The notes: generated by a model from the letters alone, not told the origin. DNA of 64,000 nt from Bacteroidia bacterium (GCA_030433355.1 JAUIMG010000003.1:1-64000), one strand, 5' to 3'; shown: positions 45,980 through 55,566, numbered from the stretch's first letter. Translations and numbers: made by a program.

Positions 45980-46040
45980 TAAAAATTCGGCTTGCAAATA
46001 TACATGAATTCAATAATTAAGCAAGTAGAATTAAAAAAAA

Positions 46041-47258
46041 TTAAACTATTTCTGCTACCACAAAATTACTGCCACCTACATAAATCAAATCTTCTTTTTC
46101 TGCTGACATTAAAGCTGATTTAAATGCCTCATCTACAGTGATGTAAGAACTTCCTTCTAGCTTATAGTCTTTAGCAATTGATTGAAGTTTTTTCTCATCC
46201 ATTGCTCTAGGAATGTTGGCTTTACAGAAATAATAATTGGCATCTTTTGGGAATAAATTCAAAATATTTCTGAGATCTTTGTCGTTAACAAAGCCAAGAA
46301 CCATATGAAGCTGCTTGAAGGTTTCGTCTTTCACTTGATTTAAGGCTATTCTTAAGCCATCTTCATTATGTGCTGTTTCTAAAACTACTTTTGGATTTTC
46401 TTGGAGAACTTGCCATCTACCTTTTAAGCCTGTAGAAGTTTGTGTGTGTTCAGTTCCTTCTTTTAGTTGTGGATAGCTAATTTTAAAACCAAGTTTTCTT
46501 AATTCTAACCAGCTTACATAAACCGTTCTTAAATTTTCTTTTTGATAATTTCCTTTTAAGTCGGTAGCTAAATCCTTTGGAACTTCAATATCCTCAGCAT
46601 AAATAATACTTGATTTTTTTTCTTTTGCTACACTATTAAAAACCTCTTTTTGGCCTGATGAATTCCCAATTACTACAGGAGTATTTTCTTTAATTATTCC
46701 TGCTTTTTCTTTTGCAATTAATTCTTTTGTATTTCCTAGAAACTGCGTATGATCTAGTCCTATGTTAGTAATAATGGATAATTCGGGTTTAATTATATTA
46801 GTTGAATCTAATCTACCTCCCATACCGGTTTCAATAATTGCAATATCTACCTTTTCTTCATTAAAATACTGAAATGCCAAGGCTACAGTCCATTCAAAAA
46901 AAGATGGCTTTATGGAATTAAATATTTCATGGTGATTTTCAACGAAACTAATCACCTTTTCTTCAGAGATTTCAGTTCCGTTTATCTTTATCCTTTCTCT
47001 AAAATCTTTTAAATGAGGAGAAGTATAAAGACCAGTTTTATAGCCTGCGGCTTGAAATATGGATGCTAGCATATGAGCTGTGGAACCCTTGCCGTTGGTT
47101 CCTGCAATATGTATGCTTTTAAAACCTTTTTCCGGTTGACCTAATAGCTCTGATATTTTAAGAATATTATTCAGGGTCTTCTTAAATGCTGCAGAACCGT
47201 CCCTTTGGTACATTGGTAATTGCTTGAAAAGGAAATCAAGCGTTTCCGTGTAATTCAT
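46041..47258 (-). CDS. folC: Folylpolyglutamate synthase / dihydrofolate synthase
   Basis: A 405-residue Mur-ligase-family enzyme that adds glutamate to dihydropteroate and folates. The ATP-binding loop is IAGTNGKGSTAHM (about residues 50-62). The TGMGGRLDSTN motif follows, which is characteristic of FolC rather than MurC-F. ITNIGLDHTQFLG and the C-terminal ETAHNEDGL segment are also present. It is the last gene of the minus-strand run from anmK and begins in the base next to the stop of the TonB-like gene, so coupled translation is likely. Two tRNA-Val genes follow downstream. Confidence 0.95.
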   Translation of the reverse strand: MNYTETLDFLFKQLPMYQRDGSAAFKKTLNNILKISELLGQPEKGFKSIHIAGTNGKGSTAHMLASIFQAAGYKTGLYTSPHLKDFRERIKINGTEISEEKVISFVENHHEIFNSIKPSFFEWTVALAFQYFNEEKVDIAIIETGMGGRLDSTNIIKPELSIITNIGLDHTQFLGNTKELIAKEKAGIIKENTPVVIGNSSGQKEVFNSVAKEKKSSIIYAEDIEVPKDLATDLKGNYQKENLRTVYVSWLELRKLGFKISYPQLKEGTEHTQTSTGLKGRWQVLQENPKVVLETAHNEDGLRIALNQVKDETFKQLHMVLGFVNDKDLRNILNLFPKDANYYFCKANIPRAMDEKKLQSIAKDYKLEGSSYITVDEAFKSALMSAEKEDLIYVGGSNFVVAEIV

Positions 47259-48023
47259 TTAATTAAGTATGAATTTGAATGTCATTTGACCTTTTTGCTC
47301 TGCTGCAGCATTTGGATTTGCATTAAATTTTGTCTTTAATGCCGCTTCTTTAGCTTTTTTATACAGCATGGAGTTTGTTGTTGTTGAACCCCTTGCTCCA
47401 GGGTTTGCTCTTAAAACATTCCCATATCTATCTACTATGATATCCACAACCACTTGTCCTTCTTCTTGAGAATTATCTTCAATTTTTGGGGAAGCAATCA
47501 TGCTCCTGCCACTCAAATTGAATTCAGTTCCATTTCCAGAACCTCCTCCTGTATAGTTGTTGCTATTTTGGTCACCTTCTAAAGATCCTTGATTACCTGA
47601 TTGTCCAGTTTCTCCATCTGAAGCTTGTTCATTGCTCTTTTTTGTCTTCCATTTATTTAGGGCACTGCTTAAATTCTTATCAGGTTTTGGTTCTTCTTTT
47701 TTAATTTCTTGGTTTGGTTTCTCTTTTTCTTTCTCTTCCTTTAATGATGCTGTTTCTTCTATATCTTGCGATAGCACTTCTTCTTCAACAACTTCTTCAG
47801 GAACAGCATCAGAAGTTTCTTCAATAACTTCTTCTTGTAATTCTTCGCTAATATTTTCTACATTTCTACCTTGATCTTCAAAGCCAAAGTTAATGGTTAT
47901 TCCTTCCTCAGGAGGAGGAGGAATGGTATAGGACATTCCGAAAAATGCAAAAAGGAGCAGTAAAACCATGTGTAAAAGAATGGTTGTGACGATACCTTTT
48001 TTATTATTGTTTTCTTCCTCCAT
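47259..48023 (-). CDS. TonB-family energy transducer
   Basis: A 254-residue protein with the TonB layout. One N-terminal membrane anchor (TTILLHMVLLLLFAFFGMS) is followed by a PPPPEEG turn, a long periplasmic spacer rich in Glu, Lys and Gln (about 45-135), a low-complexity Gly/Ser/Asn part, and a C-terminal domain with VVVDIIVDRYGNV and FNANPNAAAEQKGQMTFKFIL resembling TonB C-terminal strands. It couples the proton-driven ExbB/ExbD complex to outer-membrane receptors. It follows exbD by 4 bp and is followed by folC with no gap. Confidence 0.88.
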   Translation of the reverse strand: MEEENNNKKGIVTTILLHMVLLLLFAFFGMSYTIPPPPEEGITINFGFEDQGRNVENISEELQEEVIEETSDAVPEEVVEEEVLSQDIEETASLKEEKEKEKPNQEIKKEEPKPDKNLSSALNKWKTKKSNEQASDGETGQSGNQGSLEGDQNSNNYTGGGSGNGTEFNLSGRSMIASPKIEDNSQEEGQVVVDIIVDRYGNVLRANPGARGSTTTNSMLYKKAKEAALKTKFNANPNAAAEQKGQMTFKFILN

Positions 48024-48027
48024 TAAA

Positions 48028-48420
48028 TTATTTTGGTTGTGTCGCTAAAACCATTTTTAATCTATTCCTACTTGCAATATCCATTACCTTAACAGCCTCT
48101 TCAATAGCTATTGTTTTATCTACATGTAAAATAATAGAGTTCTCCTCACTTGTACCCATTTTGCTTAAAATAGCAGACTCTAATTGATCAAAGCTTACTT
48201 GTGTCTTATCTACGTAATATTCAAGATTTTGCGTTACCGAAACCGAAACAGTTTGTGGAGCCAGAGTTTTACTAGAACTATTAGGGAGCAATAATTTAAG
48301 TGCATTAGGGCTAACTAAAGTGGAGGTTAGCATAAAGAAGATTAGCAGTAAGAAAACTATATCTGTCATAGAAGACATATTAAAATTAGGGCTAACCTTA
48401 TTTCTCGATTTTATTGCCAT
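48028..48420 (-). CDS. exbD: ExbD/TolR-family biopolymer transport protein
   Basis: A 130-residue protein with a single N-terminal membrane helix carrying the proton-conducting aspartate in MSSMTDIVFLLLIFFML, then a periplasmic domain ending in a short beta sheet. The NFMSSMTDIVFLLLIFF motif is typical of ExbD/TolR. It works with ExbB upstream, and its ATG overlaps the exbB stop by one base (TAATG), so the subunits are translationally coupled. The TonB-like gene follows after 4 bases. Confidence 0.93.
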   Translation of the reverse strand: MAIKSRNKVSPNFNMSSMTDIVFLLLIFFMLTSTLVSPNALKLLLPNSSSKTLAPQTVSVSVTQNLEYYVDKTQVSFDQLESAILSKMGTSEENSIILHVDKTIAIEEAVKVMDIASRNRLKMVLATQPK

Positions 48421-49136
48421 TATTTAGTTGGTTCGTTAAGAATATCTAAGAATTCAGTTGTTCTAGCTTCCATTTTGAAAACAACTTTCTCCACTTTTGC
48501 TACTAATAAGTTATATCCTATATAAGCTACAATACCAACAACTAAACCTGCAACAGTGGTTACCATAGCAGTATATATACCTTCAGCAAGCATTTCAACA
48601 TCTATATTACCACCTGCCGATGCCATTTGATGGAAGGCTAAGATCATTCCAATTACAGTTCCTAAGAAACCAATCATGGGCGCTGCGCCCGAAATGGTTG
48701 CTAGTGTTGCAAGGTTTTTTTCTAGTTTAAATAATTCTAGTTTTCCTGTATTTTCAATTGCAGCAGCAATATCTCCTAAAGGCTTACCTATTCGATTTAC
48801 TCCTTTTTCAATCATTCTAGCAATTGGAGTAGGGGTGTTCTTGCAAAGTGATTTTGCTGCTTCAAGTTTCCCATCATGAATGAAGTCTTTAATCTGATTG
48901 ATAAAGTTTTCATCTTCTTTGGATGCTTTTTTTATGGTAAAATACCTTTCTGTAAAAATATAAACTGCAATAATTGAAAGCACAAACAAGGCTAACATGA
49001 TTAGAATTCCACCAACTCCCCCTGAAGTTATTAAATCTAAGATAGATAGTGTTTTTTCAATGGGTTCTTCAGCAGACCCTAATGAATCAGCAGGAACACC
49101 ATTAATGTTCATCTGGCAAATTGGAATGTAAAGCAT
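48420..49136 (-). CDS. exbB: MotA/TolQ/ExbB proton channel family protein
   Basis: A 238-residue inner-membrane protein with three membrane segments: one near residues 33-60, and two in the conserved C-terminal half (LATISGAAPMIGFLGTVIGMILAF and a segment with MVTTVAGLVVGIVAYIGYN). The GLLGTV-like and TTVAGL motifs of ExbB/TolQ are clear. With ExbD it forms the proton-driven motor for TonB. The annotated ATG at 49136 is used, but a second ATG at 49112 (MNINGVPADS) is also possible. It is the first gene of the exbB-exbD-tonB-folC block. Confidence 0.92.
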   Translation of the reverse strand: MLYIPICQMNINGVPADSLGSAEEPIEKTLSILDLITSGGVGGILIMLALFVLSIIAVYIFTERYFTIKKASKEDENFINQIKDFIHDGKLEAAKSLCKNTPTPIARMIEKGVNRIGKPLGDIAAAIENTGKLELFKLEKNLATLATISGAAPMIGFLGTVIGMILAFHQMASAGGNIDVEMLAEGIYTAMVTTVAGLVVGIVAYIGYNLLVAKVEKVVFKMEARTTEFLDILNEPTK

Positions 49137-49244
49137 ATAATTTAGTCTATTTAATTGCTAACTAAATTAGCACATATGCTAAGCTCTGTAAGTATTAATT
49201 AGCTTACTTGTAAACAGAAAAATGTTAGTTTTATTTTATTGCAA

Positions 49245-50669
49245 TTATGCAATTAGGGCAATATAAGTAATAGCACCTGCTGCATAGCCAAGAATAGCTA
49301 AAAGACTCATTTTCTTTAAATACCAAATAAAGTCAATTCTTTCCATTCCCATTACTGCAACACCGGCAGCTGAACCAATGATTAGCGCACTTCCGCCTGT
49401 TCCAGCACAATAAGCTAAAAATTCCCAAAAATTACCGTCAGTGGTAAAATGTTGATAATACTCGGCATTAACAGTGCTTAAGCTTTCTAACATTTCTGGT
49501 GATACAATAGGATACATACCCATAGAGGCTGCAACAAGTGGTACATTATCAACAATAGCAGATAACAACCCTATTATAATATTTACGGCATATATATTAC
49601 CTATTTGGTCATCAAGTATTTTAGCCATACTTGTTAAGTGACCCGCAGATTGTAAACTTGATATCGCAATTAAAATTCCTAAGAAGAATAAAACACTTAC
49701 TATGTCAATTTTTCTCAAAACTCCAATTACAGATAATTCGGATTTGTGTTCATGATTCTTAGATCTATGAATTACCTCTGTAACTACCCAAAGAACTCCT
49801 AATCCAAAAAGTATTCCCATGTAAGGAGGAAGATGGGTGTAGGTTTTAAATACAGGTACAAATAACAATAGAGCAACCCCTAAAAAGAAGATTAAATTTC
49901 GTTCAAAATGCGTGGTTTTTTCTTTCATATGTTCTTCTTCCTTGGTTAAAATAGGTCTTTCCACTTCTCCTTTCTGGGTAAATGAAAGGTAAATCAATGG
50001 AACTAACATACAGACTAAACTTGGGATAAAAAGATCTACTATAATATTACCTGCGGTTATTTGTTTGCCTATCCATAGCATAGTGGTAGTTACATCACCA
50101 ATGGGAGACCATGCACCTCCTGCATTAGCTGAAATAATAACTAAGCCTGCAAAAAACCATCGTATTTGCTTATCGGCGATTAATTTTCGTAGGAGTGAAA
50201 TCATAACTATGGAAGTAGTTAGATTATCTAAAGCTGCAGAAAAAAAGAAAGTCAATAAACATATAATCCAAAGTAATTTTACTTTGTTGGTAGTTTTGAT
50301 TTTATCAGTAATGACAGCAAATCCTTCGTGAGCATCTATTAGTTCAACTATTGTCATAGCACCTAGAAGGAAGAAAATGATTTCAGAGTGATGCGATAGG
50401 TGATGAGAAAGTTCGTGTACTATAAAGTGATTTCCATGTTCAGCTATTAACTCTTTTAGATTGTAGTTTTCTGCCAAGCCATAATTTTCCTTTACATAGT
50501 TTAAAAAAACACTACTTTGAGATAATATGTCATCCATCCCAATAACATAAGCAGTCCAACCTAGAACAGCGATTAATAGGGCAGGAGCTGCCTTGTCTAT
50601 CTTTAAAGGGTGCTCAAAGGCTATCATGAAATAGCCAAGAATAAAAATAACTACCATTAAGGTATACAT
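49245..50669 (-). CDS. nhaD: NhaD-type Na+/H+ antiporter
   Basis: A 474-residue membrane protein of the NhaD family, with about 12 hydrophobic segments. Family-like motifs are FEHPLKIDKAAPALL near the N-terminus, SAALDNLTTSIVM, NAGGAWSPIGDVTTTMLWI and the second half repeat IVDNVPLVAASMGMYP with GTGGSALIIGSAAGVA. These paired motifs are the signature of the ion-transporter superfamily. NhaD exchanges Na+ or Li+ for protons, mainly in marine and halophilic bacteria. It lies 13 bp downstream of the Glu/Leu dehydrogenase gene and probably shares its transcript. Confidence 0.94.
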   Translation of the reverse strand: MYTLMVVIFILGYFMIAFEHPLKIDKAAPALLIAVLGWTAYVIGMDDILSQSSVFLNYVKENYGLAENYNLKELIAEHGNHFIVHELSHHLSHHSEIIFFLLGAMTIVELIDAHEGFAVITDKIKTTNKVKLLWIICLLTFFFSAALDNLTTSIVMISLLRKLIADKQIRWFFAGLVIISANAGGAWSPIGDVTTTMLWIGKQITAGNIIVDLFIPSLVCMLVPLIYLSFTQKGEVERPILTKEEEHMKEKTTHFERNLIFFLGVALLLFVPVFKTYTHLPPYMGILFGLGVLWVVTEVIHRSKNHEHKSELSVIGVLRKIDIVSVLFFLGILIAISSLQSAGHLTSMAKILDDQIGNIYAVNIIIGLLSAIVDNVPLVAASMGMYPIVSPEMLESLSTVNAEYYQHFTTDGNFWEFLAYCAGTGGSALIIGSAAGVAVMGMERIDFIWYLKKMSLLAILGYAAGAITYIALIA

Positions 50670-50682
50670 AACTTTTTGGGTT

Positions 50683-51912
50683 TTATAAAAGTTTGTTTAA
50701 TGCAATTTCAAACGCTGTATTAGCAATGTTTGTTTTATCAGATGATTTAGAATAGACCTCTTCAAGAGCTTTTTTAATAATTTCTGAGGTGTCTTTAAAG
50801 ATTGCTTCGTCTTCCATTATAGCTTCAGAAGACATTAGGTAGGCAAATACTCTAGCCATTCCACAGTTTGAAATAAAATCGGGAATAATGCTTAGACTCT
50901 TATCTGCAAAATCTGCAATAGGTCCAAAGAAGATTTCAGGGTCAGCAAAAGGAACATTCGCTCCTGCCGAAATTACTTCTATACCTGCTGCTATCATCCT
51001 CTCAACTTGATCTTTTGTTATTAATCTTGATGCAGCACAAGGAACAAATATATCAGCACTTAAATCCCAAATTCTTTGATTAATACTTTCAAAATCTTCA
51101 AGCTTATTTGATTTAAGTTGATTGCCATCTTTACTATTGAACAACTCTTTTATTTCTTCAAAACTAAATCCGTCTTCATTAATAATACCTCCAGCTCTAT
51201 CAATTATCCCAACAACTTTTGCTCCACTTTGCGCTAAATAATAAGCAGCAGCAGAGCCAACATTTCCCCATCCTTGCACTATAGCTTTCTTACCTTTTAA
51301 ACTGCCACCGTAGATGTTGTAATAGTGTTTTACAGATTCTGCAACACCGTAGCCTGTAATCATATCTGCTATTACGTATTTCCTAGCTGGGTTTGGACTG
51401 TAGTTGACATCCTCTATTACTTTAAGTACTCCAAATCTTAGTTGCCCAATTCTTTTTATTTTTTCTGCTTCAGTTGGTTGAAAGTGTCCATTAAAAACTC
51501 CTTCTTGTGGATGCCAAACACCTGAGTTCTCAGTTATTGGGATAACTTCATGAATCTCGTCAACATTTAAGTCTCCTCCCGTGCCATAATAAGACTTTAA
51601 GAGCGGAGCTACGGCCTTATACCATCTTTCAAGCACTCCCTTTTTTCGAGGATCATTAGGGTCAAAATTAATCCCTGATTTAGCTCCTCCTATTGGTGGG
51701 CCTGAGACTGTAAATTTAACTTCCATTGTTTTTGCTAAGGAAGTAACTTCATGCTTGTCTAATCCTACTCTCATTCTTGTGCCTCCGCCTGCGGCTCCTC
51801 CTCTAAGGGAGTTTATTACAACCCATCCTTTGGCTTCAGTTTCAGAATCATTCCATTCAAATACAATTTCAGGAGCTTTGTTTTCGTAAATCTTGAGGCG
51901 ATCTCTCATCAA
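50683..51912 (-). CDS. Glu/Leu/Phe/Val dehydrogenase family enzyme
   Basis: A 409-residue NAD(P)-dependent amino-acid dehydrogenase, shorter than the typical GdhA. GGAAGGGTRMR and VSGPPIGGAKSGINFDP carry the substrate lysines, TGGDLNVDE lies in the catalytic-aspartate region, and the NAD-binding Rossmann fold has VQGWGNVGSAAA. The protein is of the Glu_DH/Leu_DH superfamily; sequence alone does not decide between glutamate and branched-chain substrates, although the GxGxxG pocket residues suggest a broad group used in Bacteroidota. The gene lies between anmK (48 bp upstream) and nhaD (13 bp downstream) and has its own TACTTTTG motif. Confidence 0.9.
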   Translation of the reverse strand: MMRDRLKIYENKAPEIVFEWNDSETEAKGWVVINSLRGGAAGGGTRMRVGLDKHEVTSLAKTMEVKFTVSGPPIGGAKSGINFDPNDPRKKGVLERWYKAVAPLLKSYYGTGGDLNVDEIHEVIPITENSGVWHPQEGVFNGHFQPTEAEKIKRIGQLRFGVLKVIEDVNYSPNPARKYVIADMITGYGVAESVKHYYNIYGGSLKGKKAIVQGWGNVGSAAAYYLAQSGAKVVGIIDRAGGIINEDGFSFEEIKELFNSKDGNQLKSNKLEDFESINQRIWDLSADIFVPCAASRLITKDQVERMIAAGIEVISAGANVPFADPEIFFGPIADFADKSLSIIPDFISNCGMARVFAYLMSSEAIMEDEAIFKDTSEIIKKALEEVYSKSSDKTNIANTAFEIALNKLL

Positions 51913-51925
51913 AAAAATTTTGTCC

Positions 51926-51933
51926 CAAAAGTA
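51926..51933 (-). promoter_or_regulatory. -7 promoter motif upstream of the dehydrogenase gene
   Basis: TACTTTTG on the minus strand lies 13 bases before the ATG at 51912, in the gap after anmK. The closeness implies a short leader, and no clear -33 element is visible. Confidence 0.35.
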
Positions 51934-51960
51934 TCAAAAAGAAAAGCGTTACAGATGCTA

Positions 51961-53031
51961 TTAAGCTAAAAATATAGACCCACTAGAGGTATCTCTTTTT
52001 GAGCCAGTTATTGACCTTAGGCAATTAATATCTCCTAGCTGTCTTTTTAAACCTAAGAAGGCAAATATTAAGGCCTCTTTATACTCAATGGTATCTTTAT
52101 CAGGAAGGACAAACTTGTTGTAATCTTTTTTTAATTCGCTTATCAAGAAAGAATTTAATGCACCTCCACCACTAACTAATACCTCTTCTTTAATATGGAG
52201 TTTTCTAATTGTCCATAAAATTTCTTTGACTATGTGTGCAACAGCAGTTCTTATTAAATTTTTGGGGTCTTCACTTTCTAAATCTATTATCGGAATCATC
52301 TTTTGAAAAACAAATTCCTTTCCTAAAGATTTAGGATGAGATTTACTGAAATAATCTAATTGATTTAAAGATGTTAAAATATCATTATTAATTTTTCCTG
52401 CTTTTGCTAATTCTCCATTTTTATCAAATTCCTTGTTGAAGTATTTATTGCAGAGGTAATTTAACAACATGTTAGCAGCTGTAATATCAAATCCAAAAAC
52501 GGATTTATGGTTGTGAATAGAGATATTCGCTATTCCTCCTAAATTTAGAAAATAATTGTAATCAGGAAATAGCTCTATTTCTCCATTAGGCACTAAAGGA
52601 GCACCTTCACCACCCAAAGCAATATCTAAATCTCTATAGTTTGTTACCGTTGTGATATTTGTTTTTGCTAAAATATTAGACCCATTTCCTATTTGTAAGG
52701 TTAATCTATTCTCAGGCTGATGAAATACAGTGTGACCATGAGAGCAAATTAAATCAGCTGTTAAGTTCAACCTATTCAAAAAGGTATGGATTTGTGACCC
52801 TATGAAATCTCCAAAGGAATTGTTGAGCAGACTTAATTCTAGTCCAGATAGTAATTCCGCCTCATTTAAAGATTTCTTAAGTATTTCTTCATAAGGAATT
52901 GTAGTAGCAGAAACTATTTTATAGTTCCAATGTTTATTAATTAATTTGAAATTAACTAGGACTATATCTAGCCCATCTAGTGAGGTGCCTGACATGGCTC
53001 CAATAACATTGTAAGAATTTGTTTGATTCAA
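51961..53031 (-). CDS. anmK: Anhydro-N-acetylmuramic acid kinase
   Basis: A 356-residue sugar kinase of the AnmK family (ASKHA fold). Key features are the N-terminal phosphate loop VIGAMSGTSLDGLDIV, SHGHTVFHQPE, the NLGGIANIS segment and the C-terminal VSGGGALNSFL. The enzyme opens the 1,6-anhydro ring of anhMurNAc, a product of peptidoglycan recycling, and phosphorylates it. The start codon lies next to a promoter for the divergent acyl-CoA dehydrogenase gene, which overlaps the anmK start. Confidence 0.96.
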   Translation of the reverse strand: MNQTNSYNVIGAMSGTSLDGLDIVLVNFKLINKHWNYKIVSATTIPYEEILKKSLNEAELLSGLELSLLNNSFGDFIGSQIHTFLNRLNLTADLICSHGHTVFHQPENRLTLQIGNGSNILAKTNITTVTNYRDLDIALGGEGAPLVPNGEIELFPDYNYFLNLGGIANISIHNHKSVFGFDITAANMLLNYLCNKYFNKEFDKNGELAKAGKINNDILTSLNQLDYFSKSHPKSLGKEFVFQKMIPIIDLESEDPKNLIRTAVAHIVKEILWTIRKLHIKEEVLVSGGGALNSFLISELKKDYNKFVLPDKDTIEYKEALIFAFLGLKRQLGDINCLRSITGSKRDTSSGSIFLA

Positions 53032-53053
53032 GGGGCTAAATAAGTTACTTTTG
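53022..53053 (+). promoter_or_regulatory. Promoter of the acyl-CoA dehydrogenase gene (TTTG-N20-TACTTTTG)
   Basis: TTTG (53022-53025) and TACTTTTG (53046-53053) match the Bacteroidota promoter consensus with 20-base spacing. The ATG follows 23 bases later. The -33 element lies inside the first codons of the divergent anmK. Confidence 0.6.
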
Positions 53054-53076
53054 CAATCCTTTTAATAGATAAAAGT

Positions 53077-54219
53077 ATGAATATAGAATTAACTGAAGAA
53101 CAAATAGCAGTAAGAGATGCTGCAAGAGATTTTGCTCAAAATGTATTAAAGCCCGGAGTAATTGAAAGAGATGAAAATCAAGTTTTTCCTCATGAGGAGA
53201 TAAAGCAATTGGGAGAATTGGGTTTTATGGGCATGATGGTAAATCCAAAATATGGTGGAGGCGGAATGGATACAGTTTCCTACGTATTAGCAATGGAAGA
53301 AATTTCTAAAATAGATGCGTCAGCTTCTGTTTGTATGTCAGTAAATAACTCTTTAGTTTGCTGGGGAATAGAAAAGTTTGGAACAGAAGATCAGAAAGAA
53401 AAATACCTAGTTCCTCTAGCGAGCGGTCAAAAAATTGGAGCTTTTTGCTTGTCAGAGCCTGAAGCAGGTTCTGATGCGACTTCTCAAAGAACCACTGCAA
53501 TAGACAAAGGAGATCATTATTTATTAAATGGTACTAAAAACTGGATCACTAATGGAGGTACAGCTTCCTATTACATTGTAATTGCACAAACAGATGTTGA
53601 GAAAGGGCATAGAGGTATTAATGCTTTTATTGTTGAGAAAGAATGGGAAGGTTTTACTGTTGGTGCTAAAGAAAATAAGTTAGGCATTAGAGGTTCAGAT
53701 ACGCATACATTAATGTTTACAGACGTTAAAGTTCCTAAAGAAAATAGAATTGGAGAAGATGGTTTTGGGTTTAAATTTGCCATGCAAGTTTTATCCGGAG
53801 GTAGAATTGGAATTGCTGCTCAAGCATTAGGTATAGCTTCAGGTGCAATGGAACTTGCAATTGCATATTCGAAAGAAAGAAAAGCATTTGGTAAAGAGAT
53901 TCATAAACATCAAGCAATAGCTTTTAAATTGGCTGATATGGCTACTGAGATTGAAGCGGCCAGATTACTATGCTTAAAAGCTGCTAGTTTAAAAGATAAT
54001 GGAGAAAACTTTGATAAAATGTCTGCAATGGCTAAAGTTTTTGCTTCTAGAGTTGCTATGGAAACAACAGTGGAAGCTGTCCAAGTTCATGGTGGATATG
54101 GTTTTGTAAAAGAATATCATGTTGAAAGATTGATGAGAGATGCGAAGATTACCCAGATTTACGAAGGTACTACTGAAGTTCAGAAAATTGTAATTTCTAG
54201 AGCTATTCTAAATGAATAA
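53077..54219 (+). CDS. Acyl-CoA dehydrogenase
   Basis: A 380-residue FAD enzyme of fatty-acid or branched-chain acyl-CoA oxidation, full length for the family. Recognisable motifs are FCLSEPEAGSDA, the NWITNGG FAD-contact segment, FGKEIHKHQAIAFKLADMA and VQVHGGYGFVKEYHVERLMRDAKITQIYEGTTEVQ, which carries the catalytic-base region with YEGT. The chain-length preference cannot be read from sequence; it resembles butyryl-CoA-type and BCD-like short-chain enzymes. It is a single plus-strand gene with its own promoter and a terminator shared with murF. Confidence 0.95.
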   Translation: MNIELTEEQIAVRDAARDFAQNVLKPGVIERDENQVFPHEEIKQLGELGFMGMMVNPKYGGGGMDTVSYVLAMEEISKIDASASVCMSVNNSLVCWGIEKFGTEDQKEKYLVPLASGQKIGAFCLSEPEAGSDATSQRTTAIDKGDHYLLNGTKNWITNGGTASYYIVIAQTDVEKGHRGINAFIVEKEWEGFTVGAKENKLGIRGSDTHTLMFTDVKVPKENRIGEDGFGFKFAMQVLSGGRIGIAAQALGIASGAMELAIAYSKERKAFGKEIHKHQAIAFKLADMATEIEAARLLCLKAASLKDNGENFDKMSAMAKVFASRVAMETTVEAVQVHGGYGFVKEYHVERLMRDAKITQIYEGTTEVQKIVISRAILNE

Positions 54220-54235
54220 GGATTAATTATAAAAT

Positions 54236-54263
54236 AAAAAGGCCGCTGCATAGCGGCCTTTTT
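54236..54263. terminator. Bidirectional terminator between acyl-CoA dehydrogenase and murF
   Basis: A perfect 12-bp stem AAAAAGGCCGCT/AGCGGCCTTTTT with a GCAT loop. It overlaps the murF stop codon on the minus strand and follows the plus-strand dehydrogenase. Confidence 0.92.
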
Positions 54264-55554
54264 ATTTTATAATATTTTCCATTGCCATGCCTCTAGAACC
54301 TTTAATTAAAATTTCAGAATTTTCTTTATCAAATTCTGAATACCATTTTTTTACTTCCTTATTATTTTGAAATTTTAGGACTCTAGGGTCTTTTGATTCA
54401 CATTGCATGAAGTTGTTTCCTGCAACTACAACAAATGTAAAATTTAAGCTCGTACACAGGTCTAGTATTTTTTGATGTTCTACCAAGCTATCCTCTCCCA
54501 ACTCAAACATGTCGCCTAATAGAACAATTTTTTTATTTGTAGAGTTCTTGCTAAAGTTTTTAATAGCAACCTCCATACTTGAGGGGTTAGCATTGTACGC
54601 ATCTAGGTAGATACTATAATTATCTATTTCAATTTTTTGAGAACGATTTATATCCGATTCATAGGATGCAATTGCGCTATCTATATCTTGTGAATCAACA
54701 TCAAAATACCTTCCAATGGTTATTGCCGCAAGCATATTGTAAAAATTGTAATCTCCATATAATTTAGAGTTAAACTCTCCACTAGCTTCTTTACAATTCC
54801 ATTTAGCCTTTATGGTAGGATGAGACTGCAATAATTCGCCGTAGCAGTAAAATTCCTTATTAGACCCGTAATTAAGACATTGGTTTTTTTCTGCTAACTC
54901 TGCCAAAACACTATCATCTCCATTCTTAAAAATTAATCCATTTTTTGCATGAATATGTTTGTATAACTCAGATTTGCCGATTTTAATTCCCTCAATTCCT
55001 CCAAAACCTTCCAGATGTGCTTTTCCAATATTAGTAATCAACCCAAAGTCAGGATCTGAAATAGTACATAAAAATTCAATTTCTTTTTTATGGTTTGCTC
55101 CCATCTCAATAACAGCAATCTCATGATTGCTATTTATTTGAAGAATAGTTAAAGGAACACCTATATGATTATTATAATTGCCTGAAGTAAAATGTGTGTT
55201 GTATTTTTTTTTCAGAACAGAACTAATTAATTCTTTTGTGGTTGTTTTTCCATTACTTCCCGTAATGCCTATAACCGGAATGTTAAGTTTAGAGCGATGA
55301 ATTCTTGCTAGATTTTGCAGAGTTGTTAATGCATCTTCAACTAAAATGTAATTATCATTTATCCTATATTTAGGATTGTCTATTACAGCTATTGTAGCGC
55401 CATTTTGTAGTGCATCTTTTGCGAAGATATTGCCATCAAATTTTTCTCCTTTTAGAGAAAAATAGACTCCTCCACTCAGCTTTTCTCTGCTATCTTTCGA
55501 AATTACAGGCGTTTTTAAATATATCTGATAAATTTTTTGAAGATTTTCTTCCAT
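54262..55554 (-). CDS. murF: UDP-MurNAc-pentapeptide synthetase (MurF)
   Basis: A 430-residue Mur ligase that adds D-Ala-D-Ala to the UDP-MurNAc-tripeptide in peptidoglycan synthesis. The ATP loop GITGSNGKTTTKELIS (about residues 96-111), VIEMGANHKKEIEFL, ITNIGKAHLEGFGG and LGDMFELGEDS are MurF signatures. A three-domain layout with an N-terminal UDP-binding domain is evident. It follows gldJ on the minus strand after a terminator; gldJ-murF adjacency is often seen in Bacteroidota. Confidence 0.97.
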   Translation of the reverse strand: MEENLQKIYQIYLKTPVISKDSREKLSGGVYFSLKGEKFDGNIFAKDALQNGATIAVIDNPKYRINDNYILVEDALTTLQNLARIHRSKLNIPVIGITGSNGKTTTKELISSVLKKKYNTHFTSGNYNNHIGVPLTILQINSNHEIAVIEMGANHKKEIEFLCTISDPDFGLITNIGKAHLEGFGGIEGIKIGKSELYKHIHAKNGLIFKNGDDSVLAELAEKNQCLNYGSNKEFYCYGELLQSHPTIKAKWNCKEASGEFNSKLYGDYNFYNMLAAITIGRYFDVDSQDIDSAIASYESDINRSQKIEIDNYSIYLDAYNANPSSMEVAIKNFSKNSTNKKIVLLGDMFELGEDSLVEHQKILDLCTSLNFTFVVVAGNNFMQCESKDPRVLKFQNNKEVKKWYSEFDKENSEILIKGSRGMAMENIIK

Positions 55555-55566
55555 AAATACTAAAGT

